Source of the DNA: Rhodococcus wratislaviensis
Lineage (GTDB): Bacteria > Actinomycetota > Actinomycetes > Mycobacteriales > Mycobacteriaceae
NCBI RefSeq assembly: GCF_900455735.1
Contig: NZ_UAUI01000010.1
Coordinates: 1-64,000 of the forward strand
Direction: 5' to 3'
DNA: 64,000 bases
In this document: positions 55,225 to 64,000 of the stretch, piece by piece
How positions within the stretch are numbered: position 1 is the stretch's first letter
How the letters are laid out: each line of letters begins with the position of its first letter
Made by a program: the position numbers and the translations under genes
The notes under the pieces: generated by a model
The model's database searches: none
What the model was told of the DNA's origin: nothing
Seen by the model: only the letters and a program-made list of their open reading frames with translations

Positions 55225-56178
55225 GTGCCACTGTTCTCGAAAGCTCTGCGACCCGGATTCTGCCTACTCGCCACAACCCTCTCCCTGGTCGCTCTGACCG
55301 CCGGGTGCGGAGGTGACGGCGACTCCTCGGAGTCGAACCCCGCAGGGTCCACGTCCACTCCCGCCGAAGTGACCGTCCCGATCTCCGCCACCACCGTCGA
55401 ACTGATCCAGCCCGGCGAGGAACCGCGCGAGGTGATCCAGCGCAGACCGCCGGTGGGGGTCACGCAGCAGGTGCAGCTGACCACCGACGCGCAGGTGTTC
55501 CAGCAGATCGACGACCAGCCCGCCCAGGACTTCTCCTCACCCGAGATCACACTCCCGCTCACCGCCGCCGTCGGGCAGGCCACCGACGACACGGACGGCG
55601 GCACCACCGTCGACCTGACGCTCGGTGACGTCACCAGCCCCGACGACCGCCTCGGCAGCGCGCTCGAGGCCAGTGCCGGTTCCGGCGCCGGCTTCACGGT
55701 CGACCCGACCGGTGCGATCACCGCGCTGCGACTGCGCCCGGACGCCGAAGCCCAGGACATCGCCCGCTCCGCGATCGAGCAGGCTTTCTACCAGGCCGTG
55801 TATCGCACGGTCCCGTTTCCGGCGGAACCCGTCGGGGTGGGCGCCCAGTGGACGATCCGCCAGCAGGTGATGAGCGGCATCGCCCTCGACCAGACCACCG
55901 TGGCCACCCTGACCGCCCGGGACGGCAACCGCCTCACCGTCGACTACACGATCGACCAGAAGCCGAAGTCCCCGGTCTGGGAGCTGCCCGGCGAGGCAGG
56001 CACGCTGAACGTCGACCAGTACGTGATGCAGGGCTCGGGCACGATGACCGTCGACCTCGGCCTGCCGCTGCCCGTCACCGGGGCCGTGACGGTGGGCGGC
56101 GACCAGGAGTACAGCGACCCGGACGGCGCCACCCGCCTGCACCAGACCACGTCGAACTCGGTCCGGTGGGGTTCCTGA
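55225..56178 (+). CDS. Lipoprotein of unknown function 1
   Basis: A 317-aa lipoprotein with signal peptide and lipobox LTAGC (Cys near residue 28), so it would be anchored after LspA cleavage on the outer face of the membrane. The mature part has a Ser/Thr/Pro-rich linker and a beta-rich domain ([57 protein letters not shown]). No family recognised; the repeated beta strands are reminiscent of lipid- or ligand-binding lipoproteins, which is only an impression. It starts at GTG with TAACCT 7 nt upstream, likely leaderless, and its stop shares a base with the next lipoprotein ATG (TGATG). Confidence 0.8.
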   Translation: MPLFSKALRPGFCLLATTLSLVALTAGCGGDGDSSESNPAGSTSTPAEVTVPISATTVELIQPGEEPREVIQRRPPVGVTQQVQLTTDAQVFQQIDDQPAQDFSSPEITLPLTAAVGQATDDTDGGTTVDLTLGDVTSPDDRLGSALEASAGSGAGFTVDPTGAITALRLRPDAEAQDIARSAIEQAFYQAVYRTVPFPAEPVGVGAQWTIRQQVMSGIALDQTTVATLTARDGNRLTVDYTIDQKPKSPVWELPGEAGTLNVDQYVMQGSGTMTVDLGLPLPVTGAVTVGGDQEYSDPDGATRLHQTTSNSVRWGS

Positions 56179-56930
56179 TGCGCCGCGGACCCGTCGCCGT
56201 CTCCTGCTGTCTGTTCGCCGTGCTCGCACTGTCGTCGTGCACGTCGAACGCGTCCGGCGACGCCGGCGACGCCGCCTCACTCGCGCCGCTCGGACCGGTG
56301 GTGACCGCCGCACCGGACGCGGCGGGCACACCGTTCGCCGATCAGGCCGCACTGAAGGCGGCCCTGCTCGACATCGGCGACCTTCCCGTCGGATTCACCC
56401 CCGTGCCCGATCCCGAGGACGATCTGGGGCTGCCTCCGGCGTCGGAGTCGGCGGACTCCGACAAGTCGAGCACGGATCCCGCGGAATGCGGCGCCGTGCT
56501 GTCGCCCGTCGCGGATCAGCGACCGGGCGCGGTGGCGTCGGCGTCCGGCTGGTTCACCGGCCCCGACTTCGCGACCATCGACCAGGACGCGGCGAGCTAC
56601 GGCACCGGCGCCGACGCGTCCCAGGCCTTCGCGGCGGTGCAGGACCGGCTGGTGGGATGCACCGAGTACACCGGCACGGACGCCGACGGCGTGCAGGTGC
56701 AGTACCGGGTCGGCGGCCGCGAGCAGCAGCCCGCCGGTGACGCGTCGGTGGCATTCCGGCTCGTCACCACCAGCGAGGGCGTCAGTCTCGTCTCGGACGT
56801 GGTGGTGGTCGTCGTCGGGAGCACCGTCACCCAACTGGTCGCGACGGGCCAGGATCCGATCGACGCCGGCGTCTTCGGCGACCTGACGAGCACCGCCGTG
56901 GTGAAGCTCGCGCCCGCACCCGCCGGCTGA
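56178..56930 (+). CDS. Lipoprotein of unknown function 2
   Basis: A 250-aa lipoprotein: short signal peptide [19 protein letters not shown] with lipobox LSSC (Cys near 21). The mature domain has DQAALKAALLDIGDLPVGFTPVP and a later DVVVVVVGSTVTQLVATG, resembling the PknH-like extracellular sensor domains of mycobacteria in overall pattern (moderate confidence). Two conserved-looking Cys (AECGAVL and VGCTEYTG) probably form a disulfide. It is translationally coupled to lipoprotein 1 and ends before a strong hairpin terminator. Confidence 0.82.
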   Translation: MRRGPVAVSCCLFAVLALSSCTSNASGDAGDAASLAPLGPVVTAAPDAAGTPFADQAALKAALLDIGDLPVGFTPVPDPEDDLGLPPASESADSDKSSTDPAECGAVLSPVADQRPGAVASASGWFTGPDFATIDQDAASYGTGADASQAFAAVQDRLVGCTEYTGTDADGVQVQYRVGGREQQPAGDASVAFRLVTTSEGVSLVSDVVVVVVGSTVTQLVATGQDPIDAGVFGDLTSTAVVKLAPAPAG

Positions 56931-56950
56931 CCGACCCAGGCCATAAGCGA

Positions 56951-56986
56951 CCGATGCCGGTGTCCCCGAGGGGACACCGGCATCGG
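56951..56986. terminator. Strong hairpin between convergent lipoprotein genes
   Basis: A perfect 17-bp stem (56951-56967 with 56970-56986) separated by two bases, 20 bases after lipoprotein 2 and 46 before the end of the convergent MTB12-like gene. No T-tract; serves both directions. Confidence 0.8.
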
Positions 56987-57032
56987 TGCGAGAACGCGGC
57001 GATCCGTCAGGACCGCGCGGTTCGGCCTGGAA

Positions 57033-57533
57033 TCAGGCAGGGCATGCAGGCGAGGTCAGCTGCGCGAGCGACACGATCTGGCATGCGGTGATCTTCGACA
57101 GCTTCCACGTTCCGTTCTCGCCGGGAACGAAGATGGCCGGAACGCCACCCTGCTGGACCTGGCCGTTGACGGTCAGCTGCAGCTGGCCGCTGGCGGTGCC
57201 GTCACCGTTGTCGATGACCGGGTCGAGAACGGTGACCTCGGCGTTGTTGGCCTTGGCTGCGGCGGCGACCTGGTTGATGAGCTCCGGATCCTGCTCCGAG
57301 CCCTCGACCATCGCGGACTTGACCTCGAGCGGCGTGGCGGGATCGAGGCCCTGCACCAGAAGCGCGTTGAGATCGGCCGCGGTGGGCACCTCGATGGCTT
57401 CCGAGGTCTCGGCAGCTGCGGAAGTCGTCGTCGTGGTCTTGGTCGCCGTGTCGCTTTCGTCGGAGCCACACGCGGACATCGTGAGGGCTGCGGCGATTGC
57501 TACTCCGGCAACCGTGATCTTACGAAGCTTCAA
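57033..57533 (-). CDS. MTB12-like secreted lipoprotein (low-molecular-weight antigen family)
   Basis: A 166-aa lipoprotein: signal MKLRKITVAGVAIAAALTM with lipobox MSAC (Cys near 22), then a Thr-rich linker (TATKTTTTTS) and a ~120-residue beta-rich domain beginning PTAADLNALLVQGLDPATPLEVKSAMV split by short loops. The PTAADLNALL and NGTWKLSK features match the MTB12/CFP-2 antigen domain of mycobacteria; the function is unknown but the family is secreted and abundant. The start is a TTG with GAGG eight bases upstream; the frame extends to 57611 but those residues do not form a signal peptide. A TTACCC/GGGTAA dyad lies upstream. Confidence 0.82.
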   Translation of the reverse strand: MKLRKITVAGVAIAAALTMSACGSDESDTATKTTTTTSAAAETSEAIEVPTAADLNALLVQGLDPATPLEVKSAMVEGSEQDPELINQVAAAAKANNAEVTVLDPVIDNGDGTASGQLQLTVNGQVQQGGVPAIFVPGENGTWKLSKITACQIVSLAQLTSPACPA

Positions 57534-57603
57534 CTCAATAACCTCTTCATTCTCGGTGTTCGTTCTCGGACGATCTGAGCATCTATCGCTACCCGGGCCA
57601 ACA

Positions 57604-57617
57604 TTACCCAAGGGTAA
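57604..57617. promoter_or_regulatory. Palindrome upstream of the MTB12-like gene
   Basis: TTACCC-AA-GGGTAA, 14 bp, about 70 bases before the TTG start. On the minus strand TTGGGT and GATAGA with 18 bases between could be -35 and -10 boxes overlapping it. The regulator is unknown. Confidence 0.4.
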
Positions 57618-57685
57618 GCATCAGCGCCCGAGGCTACCTTCTCGTGGAGCCGGTCTCCACTCCTTCGTCCGGGCGGTGGATCCGG

Positions 57686-59035
57686 TCACTCGAGCGAGCC
57701 TTCCACATCGGCCCGTTCGAGTTGTACGTCGTCCTCCTTGAAGGTCCGCGCCTTCCCCGGACCCGTTGTGCGCGTTTCGAATCGGACGGTCACGACACCG
57801 TGGCCGGCTCCCTGTACCCAACCGTGGCCGAAGTCCGGGTGCGTCACGTCGAGACCGGGATGCCACCGGGTGTCGATCGCCCGGGCGGGTGCGGGAACGG
57901 GCGCGGAGAGGCCGTCGTCGGCGCCCGCCATCGTGATCTTCGACTCCTGATAGCCGGGGACGTCCAGGTCCAGTTCGGGGAACAGCGAACCCTGGCGGAC
58001 CGTCGACAGTCCGGCGAATCCCACCCCGACCAGACGCACCGGCCCGAGTTCGAGCGGATCGATCACCTGGCGCTGCGCCGCCGCAACGAGGATCTGACGG
58101 TCGAGGGTCGCGTAGGGCAGCGTGACCGAGCGCGTCAGGATGCTCATGTCCGCCTTCTTCAGCTTGAGCACCACCGTCCGCGCCGCCCGGCCGTCCTTCT
58201 GCAGGCGCACGAACGCGGACGCCGCGCTCGACTCGACGGCACCCCGCAACTCCGCCATCGTGACGATGTCGGTGGCGAAAGTCGTCTCCGCACTGACCTG
58301 CTTGGACTCGGCGCGTTCGGCGACGGGCCGATTGTCGATGCCCTGCGCCAGCCGGTGCAGGCCCGGTCCGACCGTGGTGCCCAGAATGGACGCCACCTCC
58401 GATTCCGGAGTCCGCGCGAACCCGCCGATGGTCTCGATGCCGAGGCGCTTCAGCTTCTCCTCCGCGACGGGGCCGATGCCCCACAGTTTCCGCACCGGAA
58501 GCTCGTCCAGCACCGCATGCTGCTCGTCCGGCGAAATCACCGTGATCCCGTCGGGTTTGGCCAGACCGGACGCGATCTTGGCCACCTGCTTGCCCGACCC
58601 GGCGCCGATGGACGCGACCAGTCCCGTCTCCTCGAGCACCAGGGCACGCAGTCCCTCGCAATAGCGTTGCACCGCGGCCGCATCCGCCCCAGCCAATTCG
58701 GTGGGTTCGCCGAACGCCTCGTCCATCGACAGTTGCTCGAGCACCGGCATCGGACCGCGGAGAGCGTCGAACACGGACTTGCTCAACATGCCGTAGAGGC
58801 GACCCCGCGGCGGCAGCACCACCGCACCCGGACCCACCAGCCTGCGGGCCTGATGCATCGGCATGGCCGAACGCGCTCCGAACACCCGCGCCTCGTAGCT
58901 GGCCCCGGCGACGACGCCGCGTCCGCCGAGACCACCGACGAGAACCGGGCGGCCACGGAGCGTCGGCCGGGTGAGCTGCTCGACCGACGCGAAGAACGCG
59001 TCCATGTCGAGGTGCAGCACCCACCGACGACTCAC
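57686..59035 (-). CDS. dinB: Y-family DNA polymerase IV (DinB/DinX type)
   Basis: A 449-aa error-prone translesion polymerase. Palm/catalytic motifs are [16 protein letters not shown] at the N-terminus and the YSMDE-like LSMDEAFGE with the acidic pair; the little-finger domain follows after residue ~240. [22 protein letters not shown] and [17 protein letters not shown] are also typical. A C-terminal extension beyond ~390 ([20 protein letters not shown] region with [18 protein letters not shown]) matches actinobacterial DinX rather than E. coli DinB. The start at GTG 59035 is preceded by TATTTT 7 nt away, so it is probably leaderless; the frame is open to 59119 only as shadow. Position as Rv1537. 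Confidence 0.93.
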   Translation of the reverse strand: MSRRWVLHLDMDAFFASVEQLTRPTLRGRPVLVGGLGGRGVVAGASYEARVFGARSAMPMHQARRLVGPGAVVLPPRGRLYGMLSKSVFDALRGPMPVLEQLSMDEAFGEPTELAGADAAAVQRYCEGLRALVLEETGLVASIGAGSGKQVAKIASGLAKPDGITVISPDEQHAVLDELPVRKLWGIGPVAEEKLKRLGIETIGGFARTPESEVASILGTTVGPGLHRLAQGIDNRPVAERAESKQVSAETTFATDIVTMAELRGAVESSAASAFVRLQKDGRAARTVVLKLKKADMSILTRSVTLPYATLDRQILVAAAQRQVIDPLELGPVRLVGVGFAGLSTVRQGSLFPELDLDVPGYQESKITMAGADDGLSAPVPAPARAIDTRWHPGLDVTHPDFGHGWVQGAGHGVVTVRFETRTTGPGKARTFKEDDVQLERADVEGSLE

Positions 59036-59066
59036 CTGGTGCAAAATACCCGCCCGGTCCGACAGG

Positions 59067-62000
59067 TCACGCCTTGGCGATCGCCGCCCGCACACCCTCA
59101 CCGAGCTCGACGGCGTCACCCGGCGCCTCGGCCAGTTCCAGCTCGACGGCGAGGATCTCGCCCGCGATCAGCTCCCGGTGCGCGAGCGCCCAGTCCCGCC
59201 GCTCCGCGGGCACGTCGAGGACGACGGTGATCCGATCGGACACCTCGAGCCCGGCGGCGCGCCGCGCGTCCTGCAACTCGCGGATCCGGTCCTTCGCCCA
59301 GCCCTCGGCTTCCAGCTCCTCGGTGACCGCCGAGTCCAGGACGACCAGACCGGCCCCGTCGGGCAGGGCTGCCGTCGACTCCGGTTCGGCGGCCACGAGC
59401 CGCTGCGTGTACTCCTCCGGCAGCAACTCGATCCCCGCCGCGACGACGACGCCGTCCGAATTCTCCGACCAGTCACCGGCCTTCACGGCCTTGATGACGG
59501 TCTGCACGTCCTTGCCCAGGCGCGGTCCCGCGGCGCGCGCGTTGACGACCAACTCGAACCGGCCGTGCACGTCCACGTCGGTGGTGAGGTCGACCTTCTT
59601 GACGTTGACCTCGTCGGCGATGAGACCCAGGTACGGGCGCAGGCGCTCCGCGTCGTCGGACGCGACCGTCACCTCGGGCAGCGGCAGCCGCACCCGGAGA
59701 TTCTGCGCCTTGCGCAGTCCCAGCACCGTCGAGCACACCGACCGCACCTCGTCCATCGCCGACACCAACTCCGCATCCGCCGGCAGCTCACCCGCGGTGC
59801 TTCCGGGTCGCTCCGCAGGCTCCGCTCCCGCCGGCCAGTCCGCGAGATGCACGGACCGTCCGCCGGTCAGTCCCCGCCAGATCACCTCACTGACCAGCGG
59901 CAGCAACGGAGCGGCGAGCCGGGTGACCACCTCGAGCACCGTGTGGAGGGTGTCGACGGCGTCCTTGTCCTCGTCCCAGAAGCGCGAACGCGACCGCCGC
60001 ACATACCAGTTCGTCAGCGCGTCGCAGAACGTGCGCAGTTCGTCGCACGCCCCCGCGATGTCGTTCGCCTCGAGCGCGCCGGTGATGGCGTCCCGGGTTC
60101 CGGCCAGCTTCGCGAGGATGTACCGGTCCAGGACGTTCGCCGAATCCGTGCGCCACTCACCGGACGTGGGCGCGTACAGCTGCAGGAAGCTCCACGCGTT
60201 CCACAGCGGCAGCAGCGCCTGCCGGACACCCTCGCGGATGCCCTGTTCGGTGACGACGAGGTTTCCGCCGCGCAGGATCGGCGAGGACATGAGGAACCAG
60301 CGCATGGCGTCCGAGCCGTCGCGCTCGAACACCTCCTTCACGTCCGGGTAGTTGCCCTTGGACTTGCTCATCTTCAGTCCGTCTTCGCCCAGGACGATGC
60401 CGTGGGCCGCAACGGTCTTGAAGGCGGGACGATCGAACAGCGCCGTCGCCAGCACGTGCAGCGTGTAGAACCAGCCGCGGGTCTGCCCGTTGTACTCGAC
60501 GATGAAATCGCCCGGGAAGTGACTGTCGAACCACTCGCGGTTCTCGAACGGGTAGTGCACCTGCGCGTAGGGCATGGACCCGGACTCGAACCAGCAGTCG
60601 AGGACCTCCGGCACACGCCGCATCATCGACTTCCCGGTCGGATCGTCCGGGTTCGGGCGCACCAGATCGTCGATCATCGGCCGGTGCAGATCCGTCGGCC
60701 GCACACCGAAGTCGCGTTCGAGTTCGTCGAGCGAGCCGTACACATCGGTGCGCGGGTACGCCGGGTCGTCGGACACCCACACCGGAATCGGGCTGCCCCA
60801 GTACCGGTTGCGGCTGATGTTCCAGTCGCGGGCACCCTCGAGCCACTTGCCGAACTGGCCGTCGCGGATGTGCTCGGGCACCCACGTGATGTCCTGGTTC
60901 AGCTCCACCATGCGGTCGCGGAACTTGGTGACCGCGACGAACCACGACGGGACCGCCATGTAGATCAGCGGCTGCCCGCTGCGCCAGCTGTGCGGGTACG
61001 AGTGCTCGATCGTCTCGTGCCGCAGCAACTTTCCAGCAGCCTTGAGGTCCTTGATGATCACCGGGTTCGCGTCGAACACCTGGAGACCCTCGTAGGGCGG
61101 CACCATCGCCGTGAACTTGCCGCCCGGGTCGAGCGGCTGCACGATCTCGATCCCGTTCGCCGCACAGTACTCCATGTCCTCTTCACCGAAAGCCGGTGCG
61201 AGGTGGACGATTCCGGTACCGGACTCGGTGGTGACGTAGTCGGCGGAGATGACGCGGTGCGCGTTCTCGTGACCGACGAAGAAGTCGAACGGCGGGTCGT
61301 AGCGAAGCCCGACGAGGTCCGAACCCTTGTGCTCGGACAGCACCTCGGGCGTCTCACCGAGTTCGCGGGCGTAGTGCCCCAGCCGATCCTTGGCGAGCAC
61401 GTAGCGCTTACCGTCGGCGCCCGTCACCTGGACGTAGTCGATGTCCGGGTGCACCGCGACAGCGAGGTTGGACGGCAGCGTCCACGGCGTCGTGGTCCAG
61501 ATGATCGCGTTGGCGCCGTCGAGCGGGCCCTCGCCGTGCAGCGGCATGTCGACCGTGACGGCGGGATCCTGGCGCATCTTGTACGCGTCGTCGAGCCGGG
61601 TCTCCTGGTTGGACAGCGGCGTCTGCTCGTACCAGCTGTACGGCAGCACACGGAAGCCCTGGTAGATCAGGCCCTTGTCGAACAGTTCCTTGAACGCCCA
61701 CATGACCGACTCCATGAAGTCGAGGTCGAGTGTCTTGTAGTCGTTGTCGAAATCGACCCACCGGGCCTGACGGGTGACGTAGTCACGCCACTCGTCCGTG
61801 TAGCGCAGCACGGAGGACTTGCAGTACTCGTTGAACTTCTCGAGACCCATGACGTCGATCTCGGACTTGTCCTTGATGCCGAGTTGCTTCTCGGCCTCGA
61901 GTTCGGCGGGCAGACCATGGCAGTCCCAGCCGAATCGGCGCTCGACCTTGTTGCCGCGCATGGTCTGGAACCGCGGGATCAGGTCCTTGACGTACCCCGT

Positions 62001-62234
62001 CAGGAGGTGGCCGTAGTGCGGGAGACCGTTCGCGAACGGCGGACCGTCGTAGAACACGAACTCGGGCGCGTCGTCGCGCTGGGCGACCGACGCCCGGAAG
62101 GTGTCGTCCTCGTCCCAGCCGGCCAGCACACGCTGCTCGATCTGAGGGAACCGGACACCCGCATCCTGCGAGACGCCGTAGTCGACCTTGGGGTAGGACT
62201 CGTTGCTGCTGGTCACGTTGCTGGTGTCGGTCAC
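59067..62234 (-). CDS. ileS: Isoleucyl-tRNA synthetase
   Basis: Class Ia aminoacyl-tRNA synthetase (1055 aa) charging tRNA-Ile. HIGH motif appears as [10 protein letters not shown] and the KMSKS motif as [11 protein letters not shown]. The editing CP1 domain (roughly 190-410) contains [12 protein letters not shown], which hydrolyses mischarged Val. The C-terminal part is the long eukaryote-like type found in actinobacteria, associated with lower mupirocin sensitivity. The gene is preceded by a T-box leader that reads uncharged tRNA-Ile. GTG start at 62234 with GAGGAGA upstream, which the T-box structure can cover. Confidence 0.97.
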   Translation of the reverse strand: MTDTSNVTSSNESYPKVDYGVSQDAGVRFPQIEQRVLAGWDEDDTFRASVAQRDDAPEFVFYDGPPFANGLPHYGHLLTGYVKDLIPRFQTMRGNKVERRFGWDCHGLPAELEAEKQLGIKDKSEIDVMGLEKFNEYCKSSVLRYTDEWRDYVTRQARWVDFDNDYKTLDLDFMESVMWAFKELFDKGLIYQGFRVLPYSWYEQTPLSNQETRLDDAYKMRQDPAVTVDMPLHGEGPLDGANAIIWTTTPWTLPSNLAVAVHPDIDYVQVTGADGKRYVLAKDRLGHYARELGETPEVLSEHKGSDLVGLRYDPPFDFFVGHENAHRVISADYVTTESGTGIVHLAPAFGEEDMEYCAANGIEIVQPLDPGGKFTAMVPPYEGLQVFDANPVIIKDLKAAGKLLRHETIEHSYPHSWRSGQPLIYMAVPSWFVAVTKFRDRMVELNQDITWVPEHIRDGQFGKWLEGARDWNISRNRYWGSPIPVWVSDDPAYPRTDVYGSLDELERDFGVRPTDLHRPMIDDLVRPNPDDPTGKSMMRRVPEVLDCWFESGSMPYAQVHYPFENREWFDSHFPGDFIVEYNGQTRGWFYTLHVLATALFDRPAFKTVAAHGIVLGEDGLKMSKSKGNYPDVKEVFERDGSDAMRWFLMSSPILRGGNLVVTEQGIREGVRQALLPLWNAWSFLQLYAPTSGEWRTDSANVLDRYILAKLAGTRDAITGALEANDIAGACDELRTFCDALTNWYVRRSRSRFWDEDKDAVDTLHTVLEVVTRLAAPLLPLVSEVIWRGLTGGRSVHLADWPAGAEPAERPGSTAGELPADAELVSAMDEVRSVCSTVLGLRKAQNLRVRLPLPEVTVASDDAERLRPYLGLIADEVNVKKVDLTTDVDVHGRFELVVNARAAGPRLGKDVQTVIKAVKAGDWSENSDGVVVAAGIELLPEEYTQRLVAAEPESTAALPDGAGLVVLDSAVTEELEAEGWAKDRIRELQDARRAAGLEVSDRITVVLDVPAERRDWALAHRELIAGEILAVELELAEAPGDAVELGEGVRAAIAKA

Positions 62235-62473
62235 CGCGATCTCCTCGTGCCTGACGTACTCGGCACGGGGACGACGGAGACGCCTCCTGCGTCACCACCG
62301 CGGTACCACCCCGCTTGCACCCCGGAGGGCGCCTCTCGGTGCCGGGCTGTGACGGGCCCACCCGTTCGGTTCTACTGAGCCGGCGTGCCGGCCGTTCTTC
62401 CGAAGGCTCCCCGGTGATGGCCGGATCGTCGCCGCGAAACTCGGTTACTGAATTACTCGCTGAATGCAGTCTA
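62235..62473 (-). promoter_or_regulatory. T-box riboswitch leader of ileS (translational type)
   Basis: Read on the minus strand, a TAGACT hexamer (62468-62473) is a likely -10 and the leader is about 225 nt. It contains the T-box core GGGGTGGTACCGCGG (62298-62312), which pairs with the tRNA acceptor end, and an isoleucine specifier ATC (62416-62418) in a stem I region starting GATCCGGCC. Actinobacterial ileS T-boxes are known to act on translation; no intrinsic terminator was seen, and the ribosome binding site GAGGAGA is just before the GTG, so it would be sequestered when tRNA is charged. Confidence 0.93.
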
Positions 62474-62495
62474 GCCGCCACCCGCGTGCGGCAGC

Positions 62496-62747
62496 TCAGT
62501 CGCCCTCGTCGGATCCGGGCGTCGTGTCCGCGTCCCGTGCGGGACCACGTTCACCGGGGACACCGCTCGCGGGTTGCCCGGGCACGGCCGCCGCCTTCTT
62601 GCCCGCGAGGGCGCTGACGAGCAGCAGGACCGCTCCGGCGACGCACACTACGATGCATCCCCAGGCCCACACGACCGAACCGGTCATGAGAGCCACCACC
62701 AGGAGAGCGAACCCCACCGCTGCAAGAGCGAGTGTCACGACCAGCAC
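62496..62747 (-). CDS. Small membrane protein between wag31 and ileS
   Basis: An 83-aa protein with two helices (LVVTLALAAVGFALLVVAL and VWAWGCIVVCVAGAVLLLVS) and a polar, Pro/Gly-rich cytoplasmic tail with DTTPGSDEGD at the end. M. tuberculosis Rv2144c (next to wag31) has this place and shape. GTG start; 49 bases separate it from the wag31 stop. No function known; it may belong to the polar-growth machinery by its location only. Confidence 0.8.
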   Translation of the reverse strand: MLVVTLALAAVGFALLVVALMTGSVVWAWGCIVVCVAGAVLLLVSALAGKKAAAVPGQPASGVPGERGPARDADTTPGSDEGD

Positions 62748-62796
62748 GGCTCAACCTCTATCCGGGCCGCTGGCTGGGCAACTACCGCGCGCTCAG

Positions 62797-63642
62797 TCAG
62801 CTATTGCCCTTGGCGTAGGACTGGCTGTAATTGGACTGCGATCCACCCTGCGCGAACGAATCCTGACCGCCGTCCACCGGAACCGCGGATCCCCGCTGCT
62901 CCAGCTCTTCGAGCTGCGACTCCAGGTACGACTTCAGGCGCACCCGGTACTCGCGCTCGAACGTCTTGAGCTGCTCGATACGGCCCTCCAGCACGGAACG
63001 CTGCTGGTTGATCGTCGCCATGATCTCGGTGTGCTTCTTCTCCGCGTCCGCCTGCAGCGCGTCGGCCTTCTCCTTGGCCTGGCGCAGCTGGGTCTCGGAA
63101 CGGGTCTGAGCGTCGGTGATCAGTGCTTCCGACTTCTGGCGGGCGTCCGCGATCATCGTCTCGGAACGGGTCCGCGCATCGCTGACCAGCTGCTCCGAGT
63201 TGGTGCGCGCGTTGCCGAGCAGCTGCTCGGACTCCGTCTTCGCGTCACTCGTGAGGCGGTCCGCCATCTCCTGGGCGAGACCCAGAACCTTGGCGGCCTG
63301 CATGTGAGCGTCGGCGCCCTGCGCGGGGGCTGCCGCAGCAGCAGCGGCGGGAGCCGGTGCCGGCGCGGGAGCCTTGGGCTGCTCGACGACGCGAGCCGGC
63401 TCCGCCTTGGGAGCGGGAGTCTGTGCCGCGGACGCAGGGCGTGGAGCCTTCTTCGCATCGGCGAGCTCCTTGTCGAGCTCCCCTACTCGCTGCCGAAGGT
63501 CGGCGTTCTCCTCGATCAGGCGCGACAACTCTTGCTCGACGAGGTCGAGAAACGCATCGACTTCGTCTTCGTTGTAGCCCCGCTTACCGATCGGTGGCTT
63601 GCTGAACGCGACATTGTGCACATCAGCGGGAGTCAGCGGCAT
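62797..63642 (-). CDS. wag31: DivIVA/Wag31 polar growth scaffold
   Basis: Cell-pole coiled-coil protein (281 aa) that organises tip growth in rod-shaped actinobacteria. The N-terminal DivIVA domain is [20 protein letters not shown] and onward to [23 protein letters not shown], with the conserved lipid-binding loop; then a low-complexity Ala/Pro stretch (about 75-110) and a long coiled coil with repeated [24 protein letters not shown]-type heptads split across it. The coiled-coil segment ends in a Gly/Ser/Tyr/Gln-rich tail ([11 protein letters not shown]). GAAGGGA sits upstream of the ATG. In M. tuberculosis PknA/B phosphorylate Wag31, but the site cannot be placed from this sequence. Confidence 0.96.
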   Translation of the reverse strand: MPLTPADVHNVAFSKPPIGKRGYNEDEVDAFLDLVEQELSRLIEENADLRQRVGELDKELADAKKAPRPASAAQTPAPKAEPARVVEQPKAPAPAPAPAAAAAAAPAQGADAHMQAAKVLGLAQEMADRLTSDAKTESEQLLGNARTNSEQLVSDARTRSETMIADARQKSEALITDAQTRSETQLRQAKEKADALQADAEKKHTEIMATINQQRSVLEGRIEQLKTFEREYRVRLKSYLESQLEELEQRGSAVPVDGGQDSFAQGGSQSNYSQSYAKGNS

Positions 63643-63744
63643 GGAAGGATCCCTTCACGCGTCATTTGGCGGTCTAGCAAGCATTCAGTTACAGCGCAGT
63701 CTACGTAACGGTGAAACAAGACTGGATCAATGGGGTCCATTCTG

Positions 63745-64000
63745 TCACACCAGACCCGTAGCACGCGCTTGTCCCTGAACGATCGACATCAGGATGAAGA
63801 CGATGAACAGCAAGACCATGATGGATAGATCCAACCGCACCCCACCGAGATTGATCGGGGGGATCAACCGCCGTAGCAGTTTGACCGGTGGATCGGTGAC
63901 CGTAAAAATCGCCTCGAGAATAACGACCACGACGCCGGTTGGCCGCCAGTCTCGTGCGAAGGTCCGTACGAACTCGACAATGATTCTGCCGATGAGTAGC
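63745..64000 (-). CDS. YggT-family membrane protein (5' part outside window)
   Basis: The last ~84 residues of a YggT protein, usually 96 or so aa. Seen: a partial first helix (LLIGRIIVEFVRTF), the ARDWRPTGVVVVILEAIFTV segment, DPPVKLLRRLIPPINLGGVRLDLS, which is the family hallmark, and a last helix IMVLLFIVFILMSIVQGQAR. Its start lies beyond the right edge. It precedes wag31 by 102 bases, as in Rv2146c-Rv2145c; sepF and ftsZ would be expected further right. Function unknown, with a link to cell division or osmotic stress. Confidence 0.9.
   Translation of the reverse strand, partial: LLIGRIIVEFVRTFARDWRPTGVVVVILEAIFTVTDPPVKLLRRLIPPINLGGVRLDLSIMVLLFIVFILMSIVQGQARATGLV

Noticed and set aside
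58971-62378. A 1135-codon open frame on the plus strand over ileS
   Set aside because: Antisense shadow of ileS and its T-box leader; no start with a ribosome binding site and no motif.

Overview
This window is chromosomal DNA from a high-GC, mycolic-acid-type actinobacterium, most likely Rhodococcus (R. jostii/opacus group is my best guess; Nocardia cannot be excluded). The basis is GC-rich codon use, frequent GTG starts, starts with a -10-like hexamer 7-9 nt upstream and no Shine-Dalgarno (leaderless style), and a gene order that follows Mycobacterium tuberculosis Rv1536 to Rv1606 (recalled, not searched): ileS, dinX, lspA, rluD-type synthase, dnaE1, ilvA, treZ/Y/X, bioA/F/D, bioB, bsaP, DUF2567, a lipase, a Nudix regulator, nadA/B/C, hisD to hisI. 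At the right edge the order switches to a cell-division block (small membrane protein, wag31, yggT). No rRNA, tRNA, CRISPR array or prophage was seen.

Layout. 1-7795: histidine operon on the minus strand (hisD, C, B, a 50-aa membrane protein, an MFS exporter, hisH, an 85-aa membrane protein, hisA/priA, impA-like phosphatase, hisF, hisI cut by the window edge), mostly joined by ATGA or GTGA overlaps. 7902-13050: zinc-ribbon metallopeptidase, large acyl-CoA dehydrogenase, secreted GH1 glycosidase, LysE exporter. 13081-14412: a complete IS481-family element with 29-bp imperfect inverted ends and a 14-bp target duplication, inserted into the apex of a long intergenic palindrome. 14448-18723: nadABC plus a divergent NrtR-type Nudix regulator with a clear 23-bp operator. 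18743-22835: TetR/SDR pair, then DUF2567-bsaP-bioB divergent from bioQ. 22913-25508: secreted lipase, FadR-type regulator, membrane fatty-acid/sterol hydroxylase. 25552-29367: four-gene succinate dehydrogenase operon of the mycobacterial Sdh1 type. 29539-33537: two VOC proteins, then bioD/bioF divergent from bioA around a BioQ box. 33589-42168: trehalose-from-glycogen genes treX(glgX), treY and treZ, the last separated by four other genes. 42135-48422: MFS/TetR pair, ilvA, poxB, a DDN-like protein, a small membrane protein. 48426-55158: dnaE1, rarD, a membrane-anchored unknown, rluD-type synthase, lspA. 55225-57533: three lipoproteins. 57686-64000: Y-family polymerase, ileS with a T-box leader, small membrane protein, wag31, yggT (cut by the edge).

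How they work together. The window is mostly biosynthesis (His, NAD, biotin, Ile), each with a readable local control: BioQ boxes at both biotin loci, an NrtR operator between nrtR and nadA, and an isoleucine T-box in front of ileS. The most unusual non-coding signal is a polar palindromic repeat (consensus arms GTGAGTACTT and AAGTACTCAC around a GCGGTT core) present three times, each at a gene 3' end, with paired changes in the stem. It looks like a dispersed 3'-end element, and one copy has received the IS exactly at its apex.
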